Below, in pieces: positions 37,864 through 54,500 of a stretch of 64,000 bases of DNA (its first letter is position 1; every line of letters starts with the position of its first letter). The stretch spans positions 72,496,303 to 72,560,302 of the forward strand of contig NC_133935.1 of the NCBI RefSeq assembly GCF_031877795.1, read 5' to 3'. The notes beneath the pieces are model-generated. The model ran no database searches and was not told the DNA's origin. It was given only the letters and a program-made list of their open reading frames with translations. A program made the position numbers and the translations under genes. The stretch is from Strix aluco. Taxonomy: Eukaryota; Chordata; Aves; Strigiformes; Strigidae.

Positions 37864-40800
37864 ATGGGTTACCTATAAATACTCCAAAGGACATTATGAA
37901 AAGCAGTCGTGTGCTTCTGATGACCACTTGCTAGAGCTAAAAGAGGATTGTTTTTCACAAGTATGAGCTGTATAACTTACAAACCACACTGACATTGCAG
38001 GTTTAAACTGATACTGGAAAGTGTTAGGTCAGGACAAGAAAGGTCCTATTACTGTGAGCATACACCTAGCAAAGCCAAGCTTTATCACAACTAGTTGCTG
38101 CGCTTTAGTACCTTGCATTAGTACCTTGTTAGTTATGTGCAGACATTATTTCTGAAGACTTTTCCTAAGAGTATTTGCTGACTGCCTATAAAAATAGGCA
38201 GATGCATTTGACAGCATCCACCACCCTGCTCTCTCTTTTCCACCACTTGCCATCAAATGCAGAGCACCCGTGGTGCCAGCCCACAAGGATGCAGTCTGTC
38301 TCGCTGGGAAACATCTGCAAGGTCTGATCATACAATGCTTGGGGACCTCTGCTCACATTTGTGCCGTACGTTTCCCGGGGAGGAGGGCACCATGTCCCAG
38401 ATGTCTCAGCACTGCACCCATCCCAGCTGGGAGAGAAAGCAGGCCAAAAGGGTGGGAAAGAAGACTTAGTGCAACCCGTGTAATGAAGAGATCTCTATCT
38501 CCAAACACACTGGCACAGGAAACACCAACTGATAGAGAAGTCTCTCATAAACTGCATGTATTTATAGCACAGTGTGTCTATAACTGAGGAGAACACTTTA
38601 ACTGAGATACAGAGGATAAGAATATTAGAATTACTGAGTGTAATTTTTTTGGTTGCTTTAAATATTAAATAGGTTGGGTTTGCTTCAATATCTTGCTTAT
38701 CATTTAAGGAAAGACTAATTTCTCCTTCCCAAAGACCCAAATCTTCATGAAAAGCATTATGAATCTGATCTATTTGAAATGCAGCTCTAAAACACAACAA
38801 ATATAAACTCTCTTTCAAAGATATTTCAATCTAAATAACTTTTATGACAATTTTCATGCTAAAATTGATCAATAAATGAACATTTTTGTTTCTCTTGCTG
38901 TTTGTGTCATCCTACAAATTCTGTGCCAGGGACAGTGTCTCTTTATGTTTGATGACAACAGAAGAAATTTAATGTGCTGTTGAATAATTATTTTATGTCC
39001 AAGACAGGTTTCATTATTCCATTTTTCCAACACCTGGCTCCTCCCGTGGGCTCTCTTGGACTGGTTTTTCCCCAGACCTTATCCCAGCCTGCTTTGACAC
39101 TGGGGGCTTAGCTCCAGGACCCTGCATCAGCCACCATCATAACCTCTTTCTCCCTTTTTAAATTATCTGTTTAAAAACAGATTGTTCATACATATCAAAC
39201 TTGCACTGGGTGGGTGCAGTATTTTTAATATGTCACTGCTACCCTCTCGCAGATGGTCTCATTTACATGAAGTTAAAGACACTGATTTAAAAAATACAAG
39301 CAGGTGCTGCAAAATGAGCCATACTCAGAAATAAGGCCATAGTGAGACAGCGTAAGGTGTTCTTCCAGATATTCCCCACTTACCAGAAAATTTCAGCTGT
39401 GGGAAGCCTTTGAACAACTCTGCTCTGAATATTTCCTGAGTCTATTTTGCCTCTGTGATACTAGCCTTGCTGTCCTGTCTCTTCTGGGAATACTTAACCC
39501 TTGGGCAGAGGCTCAGGGCTCCAGCACTTTGCAGCGAACACATGGCGCCAGTCCTCTGGTGGCCTGAGCAGAAAGCAGGAATGCTCTCCAAAGAGCAGAC
39601 ACCAAAGCACGTGTTACTAAAAAAAGTGAAACTCAAGTGCAGTCTCACAGTTCTCTTCTCAACTGCCCTACTACAATATAGCCTGTCTCCTCCTGGTCTG
39701 ATACATGAGCCCCAGCATGGTACTACAGCTCCCCAGAAGCCCCCAGAAATGCATTTCTCATGGCTCATATCCTGGACTTTGCTGCCTGTTGGTGCTCTCC
39801 CTCTGAGTGGGTGCAGTAGTTGGAAGGGAGGCACGGAGGACAGGCCTTCAGTCGATCATGAGGGTGTGGTTTTCAAGTGACCACCATCGTCATGGGCTCC
39901 TCAGCTGCATAACCCAGGTCCTGCACCACCACAAGGTACCTCACCATCCGCAGCCACGCAGCTGGGACATGGCTAGACACAAGCCAGGTCTGGGTGCTAA
40001 GGAGTCAACCAGTGTCCTTAGGGTCCTCATACATCTAGTAGTCTGCAGGGCTAAAAAAGATTGTATTTGTGGATCTTAATCCTGAAGGAAAAAAAAAATC
40101 TCTGCTATTCTAGGGCCAACATGGGCACATGTTTGTACTATTTGTGACATTGATGCTTTATACATAATTTTATCTTACAGAGACCATAACAACCACCTTT
40201 CGGAGTGATGCTGGTGAGGCCACCTGATGTAGCACTACTGACACCATCCCCTGGCACATTGCTGGGTGCCCAGCCTCCTTGGCGAACTCCCCAGCAAGTG
40301 GTGACAGCTCTTGTCACCTTCTGGTCATGAATCAGCTCCACGCTGAAGTAGATGGGCACGAGACATGAGAAACCTCACAGCAGCCTTTGATGCCAGCCTG
40401 ATCTAGGAATGAAACACTTGTTTTAACTTTCAAACACGCACCATCCACCCCAAGCTTCCCTACCCCACCAAGAAACAAGGGGTGGGAAGGGGCTCCCAGA
40501 GCACTTTATGAATGATTCATAAGGAACACTGTAAACTCCAAGTAAATGCAACATGTTTTATTTGAGGTTGGAATAAATTACAACTGTAAAGCATAATTTA
40601 TTGCTTTATAAATTGTCTGCTCTTAAAAGGCATTAATATCAAACAAACAAAACAAAGACATTTGATTAGCAGTTCAGTTCTCTTAAGCTTCATGAACAGC
40701 TCAGTAGGGGGATTTCATTCTATATATGATTGAAATCTCTGATCACAGCCTCAAAAACTTGACTTTGACATGCATTATCATCATTCAGACATGTTGAGGG

Positions 40801-42620
40801 GACTGTAGATATATTCATTTGCTTTAGGATATAATTTTTATTTTAGTTTTCCCTAAAATATCCCACTGAATATTCAGTCCTTCAATTCTCACTCAAATAC
40901 AAATCCCACTGGTTTCAAAAACCTCCGTCAAAAGGTATGTGGGTTTTTCTACCCCTGCAGAAGGAAGGCTTCCAAATCTAAAACAGGAATGAGTCTGGTT
41001 CCAAAACTAAGTGAAAAACAAACTCCTCCTAGGTTAAAATACTGAAATCCCATGCACAAAAAATGTTTCCTCCCATTCTGATGATTCCTGCAAAAAATAT
41101 CAACATTATCTGAATGAACTGATGTGGATACTTCATATTTTTATTGTACAGTTACTCCATGCCTGAGACTGGTATGAACTTTGCTTGGCACCTGTACTCC
41201 TCTAGGATGCAGACCCAGGCAAGTGGAGTCTGCCCTGAGTCCTGGGGCGGAGAGGGTGCTCACAGGAGGTGAGGTGCACGGAGCACACTGCAGTATGCAG
41301 CCCTGAATGCACAGATGCCGTGACACAACGAGCTGATCTGGCTAGCTCCAGCTAAGTATGACAGGCAGAAGGAAGGCCAAAAAGCCGCTTCCTCGGCCTC
41401 CCAGGGAGTCACAACTTCTGAACACCAGAAAGGGAATGAACATCGATGAGCAGCTCTCACTGCACCACGAAAAAGGATTCCACAAGGCATCCTGCCCTGC
41501 TCTGACCCTCTTGCACTGCAAGGGCCAAGTGCTGCCCATGCCTTGGCTCCAGAACAGCATCTCCCTGAGCTATTCCCTGAGCAGGGAGTGTGCACCTCTG
41601 CTCGTGCTTTCCCGTCTGGGTCTGAATCAGCACAAAGTGAGCTGGCTTATGCCCTGTATTACACCAGAGGTGAAACTCTCCAGAACAGAACCGAAGACTC
41701 CCGTCTCAATTAGCCCTTGGAACAACTCAGAAAGTTTGCAGAGAAAATCTCCAGGGCAGCTTCTCTTCCAGCCACAAATAATGAGCCACCAGTACAGAAA
41801 ATCCTTCTAAAACTGGCTTGCTATTACTCAGAAAGTTCCTATTTAGAGAAGGATTTCTTCTCATACCAGCCTCTAATGTTCTTGTCATGCCTACAGGAAT
41901 GTAAATAGCTGAGTGAGATGCTAGGATATTTTACACTGTATTACTGAATGGGAATGGTTAAGTCTATTACTGGATCCAAGAAATACATATCAAACTTAAA
42001 AGAAAACACTATTACATTGATCCTGGTGCGATTTCAGTTTTCATTACTATTTCATCAGTAATGTATGTATCTTTTGTATGTTTTATGCATAATCTCATTT
42101 AAAAAAAAGACAACCAAACTTTCTTCCTCTAAACATAGTTTCTGCAGATGTGTTTCTGTTGTGCCATGAGGGAAGGCCAGTTTTGATCTCTGCGAGGTTG
42201 TACAGCAGATTTCAGGCGCTGCAGTTGCCCATAATGGCTCCCAACAAGTCAAGTGCCATGGCGATGCTTTGGGGGGAGGCTGGGAGCGTGCAGGACCAGA
42301 CCTGGAGCTCTGCTGAATTGGGGTAATTGTTCAGCACTTTTGTGTCCTCCTCATTCAGGGGCTGCACAAACCTGGTTTAGCTCCCAGCCACATGGTAAAG
42401 TGGTTAATGGAGGGGTGGGGAACGCTGATGCCCCTTCCTCCACCCCAGCGCCTGCCGTGGGAGAGGCTCATGGCAAGGCGGGTTTGTGGCTGCTTTGCAC
42501 TAGCAGAAGGATATGCTGCAGCTGGGACAAGGGCACGCATAAGGTGCATTCCTGATTCATCACCACCTTAGAGAAACATAACTCAGAAATGTGCAAGCCT
42601 TTAAAATCATCAGTCATCTC
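37864..42620. other. Intergenic DNA between the nested element and ABCD2
   Basis: No exon, RNA gene or clear transposon was recognised. A short inverted repeat TGCCTAT-AAAA-ATAGGCA lies at 38183-38200. Bases around 40880-40930 faintly resemble an old sauropsid interspersed repeat. The frames at 39442-39880 and 41260-41810 run on both strands over the same bases and look like chance. Confidence 0.55.
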
Positions 42621-43055
42621 ATTTATTCTCGTCGAGAACAGATTCTTGGCTGACTTCTTTTTTCCTTAGAAGTTCTGAATTTTTCTTTGAAGCTGGGAAG
42701 GAGGAAAGCTAGCCTTCAGGGAGAGGGACAAGCAGAGACATCTGCACATTAAAATGCATGCACATGTCATCCACCACAGCAGTGACCTCCAGTCTGCACT
42801 TGACAACACATCTTATTATCTTGAACCCTAATTTCTCATCCCTTTCAAAGGTTCCCAAGAGCATTCCTTTCTGTGTCAGTGAGATGTCCCAGCGGACTCT
42901 ACAGGGAAAACTAATGTTGTCACCACGACAAGTTACAGGGTTACATTCAAGCCACAGACTCCTGAGGGGCAGGACAGGGAGCAGACTTACTCCATTTTCT
43001 GGCGCCAGTGCCATACCGAGCAGCAAGACGAGCAGCACACAGTGAGAAGGAAGAT

Positions 43056-43130
43056 GGGCTAATGGTTAGTGCACTGGACTGGGATTTGGCAGATGGAGTT
43101 AATTCACCGTCCCCTTGTTCTTGAAGCATC
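43056..43130 (+). repeat. MIR-type SINE remnant (tRNA-derived head)
   Basis: The sequence 'gggctaatggttagtgcact' followed by 'ggactgggatttgg' matches the tRNA-like head of MIR-type SINEs, which carries a decayed pol III box A. The body after about 43100 is too diverged to follow. These elements predate the amniote radiation. Confidence 0.6.
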
Positions 43131-43855
43131 AGAAAAAGGAAACAGTTTATATTAACTTCAGGGTGCTCAAACATTCCCAGCTCAGCAAATACCCCCAAAA
43201 TATTTCTTCTCTCTTAACAGTTCTTAACAGCTGATGCATTGCCCCTCTCAGACTAAGCACAGAAATCTTCTAAGGAATCACACTTCTAGGAAAAAAAGAA
43301 CCAACAAACTTCAGGATTGCTACATCTCAGCTAAGGCTCATTTAGCCATCTGCAAAGCCTCTTACCCCTCCTGATCTTCACTCCCGAGCAGCCCACTTGC
43401 CGTACACTTGCAGTCGGAGAGAGCGGATCAGGAGTTCTTAAATCCATTCACCTCTTTACTTCTAATTCACCGGGTTTTGCCTCTGGCAAGGCACTCAGGC
43501 CAGCACTGTCTTAGGGGGTTTTCTGTTTAAAGCACCTTCTGACTGACTGGGGACCAGGTTCCTACTGAACTGAAAAGCAGATGGGACAATCAGTGAGTGC
43601 ATCTGAAAGCAAAGCTGTTAACTGGTGTGTGTGCTCACCGGGAGGGCAGTGTTCAGCCATTCTACCAAAATATGGCAGACATATTAATTAGTGGTTATAA
43701 AATGCTCTAACTTTTCACCGGCCTTTATAAGTGCTGAGCATTTTAATTGGCAGGACAGCCATGCCTGAGAATTCAGTGTATTGTAGAAAACGACATTTTC
43801 CTCTCCTACAGTCCTTCCCATCACAAAGTGTCTCATGGAGCAAATGAGTGTCTAT

Positions 43856-43990
43856 ATTGTGATTTTACCAATGGAAGAACTGGGTCAGAGATGGACAATA
43901 GCTGGATGAGACTCACGAAGCAGATGAATAACTTAGTCAAGTGAAAACTAAGTCACTTGACGCCAGGCCCAGTGCTCCATCCCCCTCACC
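43856..43990 (-). repeat. MIR-type SINE remnant (antisense)
   Basis: Read on the plus strand, it starts with 'attttaccaatggaagaactgggtcagaga', the typical MIR tail region (bits preserved in order), passes through 'taagtcacttg' and ends in 'ccaggcccagtgctccatcc', the reverse complement of the MIR head. It is better preserved than the copy at 43056-43130 and lies tail-to-tail with it. Confidence 0.7.
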
Positions 43991-44738
43991 AGAGGTTACT
44001 AAATCGGGGACATAAATAATCCCCCAAAGGAACTGATGTATCATGAAGGGCAAAGAGCCTCTGAATATATGCATAAAGGCATAAAGTACAGCAGAAGTAT
44101 ATTACATATTTAGCTCTATCTCTGCTCTCTGTCGTAAGGGCAGTGAGTTGCTCAGACAGTTGTCTTCTGGTCAGCCTATTACATTATTTCTTATGAAAAT
44201 GCAGGTAAAGGTGTGTATGTGATTCAGTAGTAGAACAGGAGTTTGGTTTTACATGGGCCGAAAGAATGTTTCTTATACCCAAATGAGATTTTTGCATGCG
44301 TCTGCATACTCACCCAGATGCTGCCTCTGCCGTGCTCCATGCCTGAGTTTCATGTCAGGTTTGCTCTGCGTAGCAGGCATATCATATGCACACAGTGACC
44401 TGGTACAAGAGCACATTCTGCAGGCCAAGTCTCAGGCAAAAATTCACCTACAAAACCTAAGTTTTTTGCAGTGAATCGGGCTTTCACTAAGAATTAACAT
44501 AAGCTGCAATGACTAATCTTATACTCTGTGCACTTGCTTATTTTCTTTTCACAGTTCAACCACTTCCTTCCTTAATACTAAAACGCTAAAGTCTTACACA
44601 GCATTCAGAGCATTATTTTTTGCTGCCTGTGTTTCTCCATGCTCTAAGCCTCTATCACAATGCATGCAAAGGATAATGGCTGAATCTGTAATGCTTTTAA
44701 CTAAAAAAATATTTTTAAAAACGTAAAACATAAATTAT

Positions 44739-44949
44739 TTATTCCTCTTTGTCCATTGTTTTAAGCACTGAGTCTTCTCCCAAGATTTTACACAGTTCAT
44801 TCAGTCTCTGCTGCATTTTAGGAATTCCTGCAAGTTGAGATTCCAGTCTCTGTTTTTCCTCACTCAGTGATAAACGGATAGCGGTGTCCAACTGCTCGAA
44901 ACGCCACCCGCCTTGTCCATCAAACTGCAGCAAATGAGTGTGGTACTTC
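44739..44949 (-). CDS. ABCD2: ABCD2 terminal coding exon (exon 10)
   Basis: After the acceptor CTACTGCAG|G the minus strand completes the split Trp codon and encodes [58 protein letters not shown] and [11 protein letters not shown], then TAA at 44741-44739. The DSVLKT ending and [11 protein letters not shown] distinguish ABCD2 from its paralogue ABCD1, which has KFEKLDSAARL and a different tail. ABCD2 is a peroxisomal-membrane ABC half-transporter that, as a dimer, imports very-long-chain and polyunsaturated acyl-CoAs for beta-oxidation. This exon supplies the C-terminal helical, coiled-coil-like segment after the nucleotide-binding domain, implicated in dimerisation. The last few residues differ from the human KNEDETS-type end, as expected between classes. 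Confidence 0.95.
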
Positions 44950-48417
<3,468 letters not shown>

Positions 48418-48502
48418 TTATGGTAAAACATCCGAGCCATGCCCATCCTTTGTTTTTCTCCTCCTGATAAGACATCTTTCCAATCCATGATGGCATCCCA
48501 GC
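48418..48502 (-). CDS. ABCD2: ABCD2 exon 8 (ABC signature motif)
   Basis: Between acceptor TTTAAAAG|GC and donor CATAA|GTAAGC the minus strand encodes [19 protein letters not shown] followed by [17 protein letters not shown] is the ABC transporter signature (C-loop), which completes the ATP site in the dimer partner. The [16 protein letters not shown] form is characteristic of the peroxisomal ABCD subfamily. The exon is 85 bases, equal to the ABCD1 counterpart, entering and leaving after two-base and one-base codon splits that match exons 7 and 9. Confidence 0.95.
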
Positions 48503-51500
48503 CTTTTAAAAAATGCAAACAAGACACGTCAGGACAATGTAAGTTTATGAAGGAAATGCAGCTTCACTTGCAACATCTCTGCAATCTGCAACGAAAATCA
48601 TAAAAAGCATTTCCACTGCAGAAGAGAGAGCTCAGGGTTCTGGATCACATCTTCTGAAATATCTCAATGCCTTTCAATTTTGAAAGTGAAATTTAACCTT
48701 CTTGGTCATGTAGGTATTGTCAAAAAACTTCATTTACCATCTCTTTGAAAAAACATCTTTTACCTGTGTATAACTAATCATTTTATTCTGTTTGTTTTAT
48801 AGAACAATTTGCTATTCCTTCTTGAAAGGTGTGAGTAGAAATTTAAAAACAATTCAAAGAAATAAAGTGTAAAAAACATAAAGAGCAGTGCTGGATTCCA
48901 CTCACTGCTGTAGGCAAAGAATAACTGTCAGCAAACTCAGCTGAAACACAGATGCAAACACAGGGATGCATTCTGTGTGCAAAGACAAGCAGCTAACATA
49001 CAAAACCACATAGAGACGAGAGGATTTGCTATACAAATGTTCCGATACCTTGTATTTAGAAATGACCCACCACTGTTATAACACTGGGGATCCTTACTTA
49101 ATATTCTGCATGGCCTCTAACTGATTTTTTTCTTTATGACTTTCAGATACGTGCAACGGGAATGTGATGCATTTTATCTGTGATCTTATGGCAGACTGAT
49201 GTTTCTGAGTAGTCTGGCATGATTCATTCCCATTAATAAAAAACTTCAAATACCAAATTACCCTACTGAAAATAAGTTTTCAATCAAACAATCCAGGTGG
49301 ATAGAGTAGCAAAATAGATGAGTTTTGAAAAGGAAGAGTGTAGATGTAGAGAAAATCTGATAAGACATTTCTCTCAATAGATCATCTATTCATGAGACAG
49401 GCAGCTGGAGCGGGGCTGAGTGAGGGAGAGAGCATTTTTCCAAATCAGCTCAGAAGCACTGTAACTAAAAAATTAACAACTAAAAACCTTTTTCTGCCAC
49501 TGCCCAACTGAAAATAAAAATTTGCCAAAAATGACTATAAATAAGGTCAAGAAAGGAGGGTGGGCTGTGTCATTTCTGATACCTAAACAAAGGCGAGGCA
49601 AAAGCGGGGCTTGTGAAGGCGCAGGAGGCTGGGCAGTGCTCTGCCCATGCTTGGTGCTACACCAGGGCTTGGTAGGTCTGAACAAAACCTCAGTGAAGCA
49701 TCTGGTGAGAGGCTGTGTGACTGAAAACAGGAATTGATAATGCTAGAGACTGAATTCCAAGAATTTTCTCTATGTAAAATTGTAAAATATAATGTCATGA
49801 TTTTTTAATGTATGTGTATATAGTTAGATTTAAAAACCAGGCATGCACACACCAGAAATACATCACCTTTAGTGATCCTATTGTTTTTCTTTAGTTTCCT
49901 TCCATTCTTGTTTAAGGATCCCAGTGGGCACCCCCAAGGGGAACATACATTGCTTTCTGTCAGTGGGCTCCTAGCAAAGATTGAGTTGTGTAATGATTAA
50001 CTGAATCACCATTTGGATGAACTCTGGTAAAGGGAACAGATACACAGAGGCTCCTGCTGCTGAGCAGTCCTGGTGCTGGGACCACACAGAGAGCTGAAGT
50101 GCTGTTCCACCGACACCTTCAGCTTCCAAAAAAGACTGTAAAACACCGGGAGCACTCCTTTTCGGCAAAGGGTGCTAGGGGCAAGGGATGGGAATGATCC
50201 TCCATGAGAGTCATAGAAACAACTGTGTTTCTGAAGACAACGTTCAGGCTGCTGCTTACATTCTGTTATTTTTGAGCTGAGAATACAAATGAGCTCCAGG
50301 GACCTGGATGTGAGTTAGGGTGTGGGTAGGTGTGCATGTGTGCACATGTGCCTGGGGAAGCAGTGCCTGCACTCGTATAGTTTCTTCCAGATCAGCTGGT
50401 TTATAAAGACTTATTAAAAGAGAAAAAGGGAATGAAGTTCAAGAAGAAACATCAACTTGCCAGCAAAATCATTCTATTATTTCCTCTAAAGGTGTAAGAT
50501 TTAGCCTCTGTTTACCTGGACACAATGGTCATCTCTGTGGTAACTTACATTCTATCTGAATATTAGAAGTGTGTCTTGTCTCTTTGTGCCTAGCTCCATC
50601 CCTGAACTTTCCTATTTGCCACTTGGAATGTCTCAAACAACAGATAAGGAAGGATCTATTTTAATATTATCCCTTTTAAAAAATGTCTTCTAATGTCCCA
50701 ACAATTTCCTCTGAACACTTAGGCACTGTAACACAATAAACTGACTCCTTACCGTGCATTAACAATAATGCACCTACTTGTTTCTCTTTTCTTCCTGCAG
50801 ACATGGCACAGGTCAGTGAAGGTTGCTAGTGTTCTGAAAATATCAGTCAGGACAGTGGCTTACATCACCCATAGCTATATCCACTTTACAAATCAAGAAA
50901 TGAAATGGCTTGTCCATGAATGCAGCACAAATCCTCAGTAGGTACAAACATAATCCTGGCTGTCAGAGTCCAAATTCCTTGCCCAGCTTCTTTTACACAG
51001 CCTTTGATTGCACATGGTATGATGTAGATGTGATGAATGCTGGATGTCACAGAAATGCCTTTTGCAACCAGTAAGACAAAGAGCATGTGTAATGTGCTGG
51101 GGCAGAGTAACAGCAGTAGAAACACATCCAGCTGTCAGCAGAAACCACTGATAGCCTCATGATAGCAGCATTTCATTTTCTTGCATGGCTTCTTTTATAA
51201 TTTCTTTAACCTTAACTTTCTGAAGGAAAAAGCAAGCTAAATTTGACAACCAAAAAAAGATTACATCTAGGATCTGTAGCTCTATGTATCCTTTACCCTT
51301 GTGAATCCTCACCCTTACACGCAAGACAGAGCATTCAGCTGCCATGAAAAGATACACTTAAAAGTTCCTTTTCCAGATCTGCATTCCAATGCGCCTCACC
51401 AGACATGGACTGGAGTGTTACAGCTTCAAGACAAAACAAAGGCTACCGCAGCAACCTACAGCCAGAGAGTCCACCCCTCCTGGTGAGTTTTTGAACGTGG

Positions 51501-54500
51501 AGGCCTCTTGCACAGCGTATGTCCCCAGGCAGTTGTCAAAATGGAAGAGAGCCCAGGTGCTGTGCGGGATGAATATGCAAGGACAATCCTTAGCTGAGGA
51601 AGGAACAATAAGACCATCAATTGCATGAGCCCCAGCTCAGCATGACACGGCAGGGATTTGCGTCTCTAGATTTCAGAGTCACTGGAAAAGCTGGCAGAGC
51701 ACTCCAGAGTTCCTGCTGGCAGCAGTAACAAAAGCAAATCCAGGGCTAAAGTGATCAGATGAAAAAATCTTGGAGAGAGGAAATGTGCTTGTCTGTGTGT
51801 TTGTATGTGGCCTAAGCACAAAGGTTCCCTGGACAAGACCCAAAGATATGACAAATGTGCAAAAAAAATGAGGAATAATTATAATCTGGGATGCTGAGAA
51901 AACATAAGCAGGTTGAACTTGTTCAGTAATGTCATCAGCCCCAACCTGACAGGCCCGGTCATGCATTCAGCATGCTGCTACACGTACTCATGGCTCCTCT
52001 CACGTGACAGGCTATTGGCAGCCTAAGGCTGCATCACAACTGACACTTGCTAAATATATACAGATTTTCAAAGCAGGTCAAAAAGGAACCACTTTATGTA
52101 CATCTATTGCACACCTCCATGCTATTCACGATCTCTGGACATGCCTTTTCACCACCTATGCTGAATACAACCTTCTTTGCTACTCTCATTTTGTATGAAA
52201 TTATTGTTCTGGTAGAGCTAGCAACTTTGCAGGTTTTGATGAGGGCACCTTATTGATAATATAAAGGTAGTAACAAAATTGCATGCCTCTAATATCTAAT
52301 ATCTAAGCAGGTGAGAAAAACATCGGTGTGGGCCTTGGTGGGAAGGAAATTCTGCCCCTAGCAGCAAGGGGTGCTACTGTCAACAGCAATTGCACTGGGT
52401 TCTTCTAGACCTCGGGCTCAGGGTCATCTGGAACGGTGGTGATGGGGACAGGAGATGTTATTTTGGTGGTTTTGGTGTATTCTGTTGCTACTGACTGAAA
52501 AAACTTTCATGAGGGTAACACAGAAGGTAAATGCCAAACTGGGCTACTTATTTGTGTAACTATTCTATCTACTTCTAGCTGGGTCAAACCTTATTGCTTG
52601 AAAAAGAGAGGAATTTCTGTCATTGCCAGCAACAAGAATGTCAGGCTCTTGTTGGCTACTTTAGACTTGGAATCTGGTGACCCTTGTACTGATGCAATGT
52701 GGAAGTAATTCAGCTAAAGACAATAAAGTTATGCCAGGACAAATAAATTGAGTCAGAGTTGCGCACTTCTGGCTCCATCTGGCTTTTTCATAGCTGCCCA
52801 CAGGGAGCAGAAGACAAAACTGCAAAGCATCATATTATACACACATGACATTTGTGGTCAATTAAAGTACAACAGGGTCATGCCCTAAGGAGCCTGCTGT
52901 CTGGTGTAGGCTTAATACTGCAGGGGACAGGTGAAAGGGGAAGAGACAGAGGTAAGGCTCTGACAGAGAAGACGATCTACAGAAAAAAATATTGAAGAAT
53001 TATATTAGATTTCTATAACTTAATGATTGACAGATAGTTAGCTCCATTCTTAGAACAGTTTATGGAAATGGTTCAAAATAGCATGGACATATCACATATA
53101 TCCACAAGAATCTGAATAACTAAAAATTGTTTCATTGATTTTTTTTCCAGATGTAATACATTTTCAAAAATTATATACAATATATAAATAGAAACTTGCT
53201 GAGGATTTTTCAGCAAAACTTTTTTCTATTGGCAAATGCCTGTGTTTGTCAACCATCAAAACAGTTTGCAAAAAGGAAAAAATTTGGTTTGAGCCAAATC
53301 CCTTGTTCTACAAGCTTTATATGGGATTTCTCATTATTTTGCAAAGAGAAAGTGCCATTTTTAATAGAAATTATTTTAGTTTAAAAATCTGATTTTAGTA
53401 AAAGAATAAAATTAAAATTGAAATTTAAAAAAATAATTCAGCTATGTATAAATAAAAATGTCAATTATTCACTTTCAGCAAGTCTGATGGTTTGCTGATT
53501 CAAAAAACCAGAATATGAGTCTTTGTCCCAGACTGGGGGAGCTCTAAAGAATATGTAAGCATATGAAATCCATGTGACGTGTCAAATCAGATGTCACAGA
53601 TTTCCTCTCTGCTCCTACCTTGGCACTTGTCTCCTGCAAATGCCCAAGGAGAAAAGGGAACAAGTAAGTGTATTATGGTCTTAAAAACTTCCTGGTATGT
53701 GGTAATCTCTCCCCTTGTTTTCCGGCTTTGCCCACTTCTGTCGTTTTAGATCACAAAGTACCTAAGACACTTTATTTTTAACATTTGTTTGTGCAGATTT
53801 TTGCACAGTGTGCCCTTATCCTCTGTGGAGTTTCAATAGAGCACCACTGAACATTAACAGTGTCCTCTATACTTTATTATAGATTGTGTGTGTCTCGCAT
53901 GCACAGTCAGACAGGCAGAAGAGCATGAATGGGGTCAACAATAAATACTCTCTTTGGCACAGAAAGTAGAGCGAGGCTGATCCAAACCTGGGTTTTCATT
54001 TTGGCAGTACAGAACACTGACTCTAGCCAACAGCATCTCATACGTAGAGCACAGTCAGTGCCCCATCATCAGTTACATGCTCCAGCTGCAGGGTTACAAA
54101 CTACAACCATGTACATTCAGAGGCTGCTGGGATAAGGGTTTGGCCACTGAGGGTCATGTGTTGTTCAGTACATCTACAAGTACCAGCAGGCTGTGAATGA
54201 ACACTCCACAGTGGCTTCTTGCCCCTGACAATTTAACTGCTCCTCCTTTTCCAACTCCCCATTCCAACACACCTGCTTGTTCTGCAACCTGGGCACTTCA
54301 CTTAGTGACATAAGTGACTCAGGAATACTAACAGGAATAGTTGCAATGTCAGTGTAGGGAGTAGAGGCCTTCTCAGAAATCATTGTGGTCACTGAGTTTA
54401 GCTCTCTGCCCACTTTTTCAGTTTTTGTGTCGTAGTATCAGATCTGAGTAATGTTATGAATGAGAATGATGGCAGATTCTTATTTTCTATTGCAACTTGA

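Larger units (their letters stand above)
42622..44738 (-). other. ABCD2: Probable ABCD2 3' UTR / downstream region
   Basis: This lies immediately 3' of the ABCD2 stop codon on the coding strand. Candidate poly(A) signals on the minus strand are AATAAA at 44738-44743 (overlapping the stop), ATTAAA at 43742-43747 and AATAAA at 42622-42627. Which is used cannot be decided from sequence, so the left limit is only the furthest of these three. Two MIR remnants lie inside. Confidence 0.4.

Noticed and set aside
38183..38200. 7-bp stem, 4-base loop hairpin as an RNA gene or terminator
   Set aside because: It is too short to support a small RNA, has no flanking conserved structure, and terminators of this type do not apply to vertebrate genes.
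43936..43961. 8-bp inverted repeat GTCAAGTG/CACTTGAC as a regulatory hairpin
   Set aside because: It is inside the MIR remnant, where related 'aagtcacttg' words are part of the normal SINE sequence.
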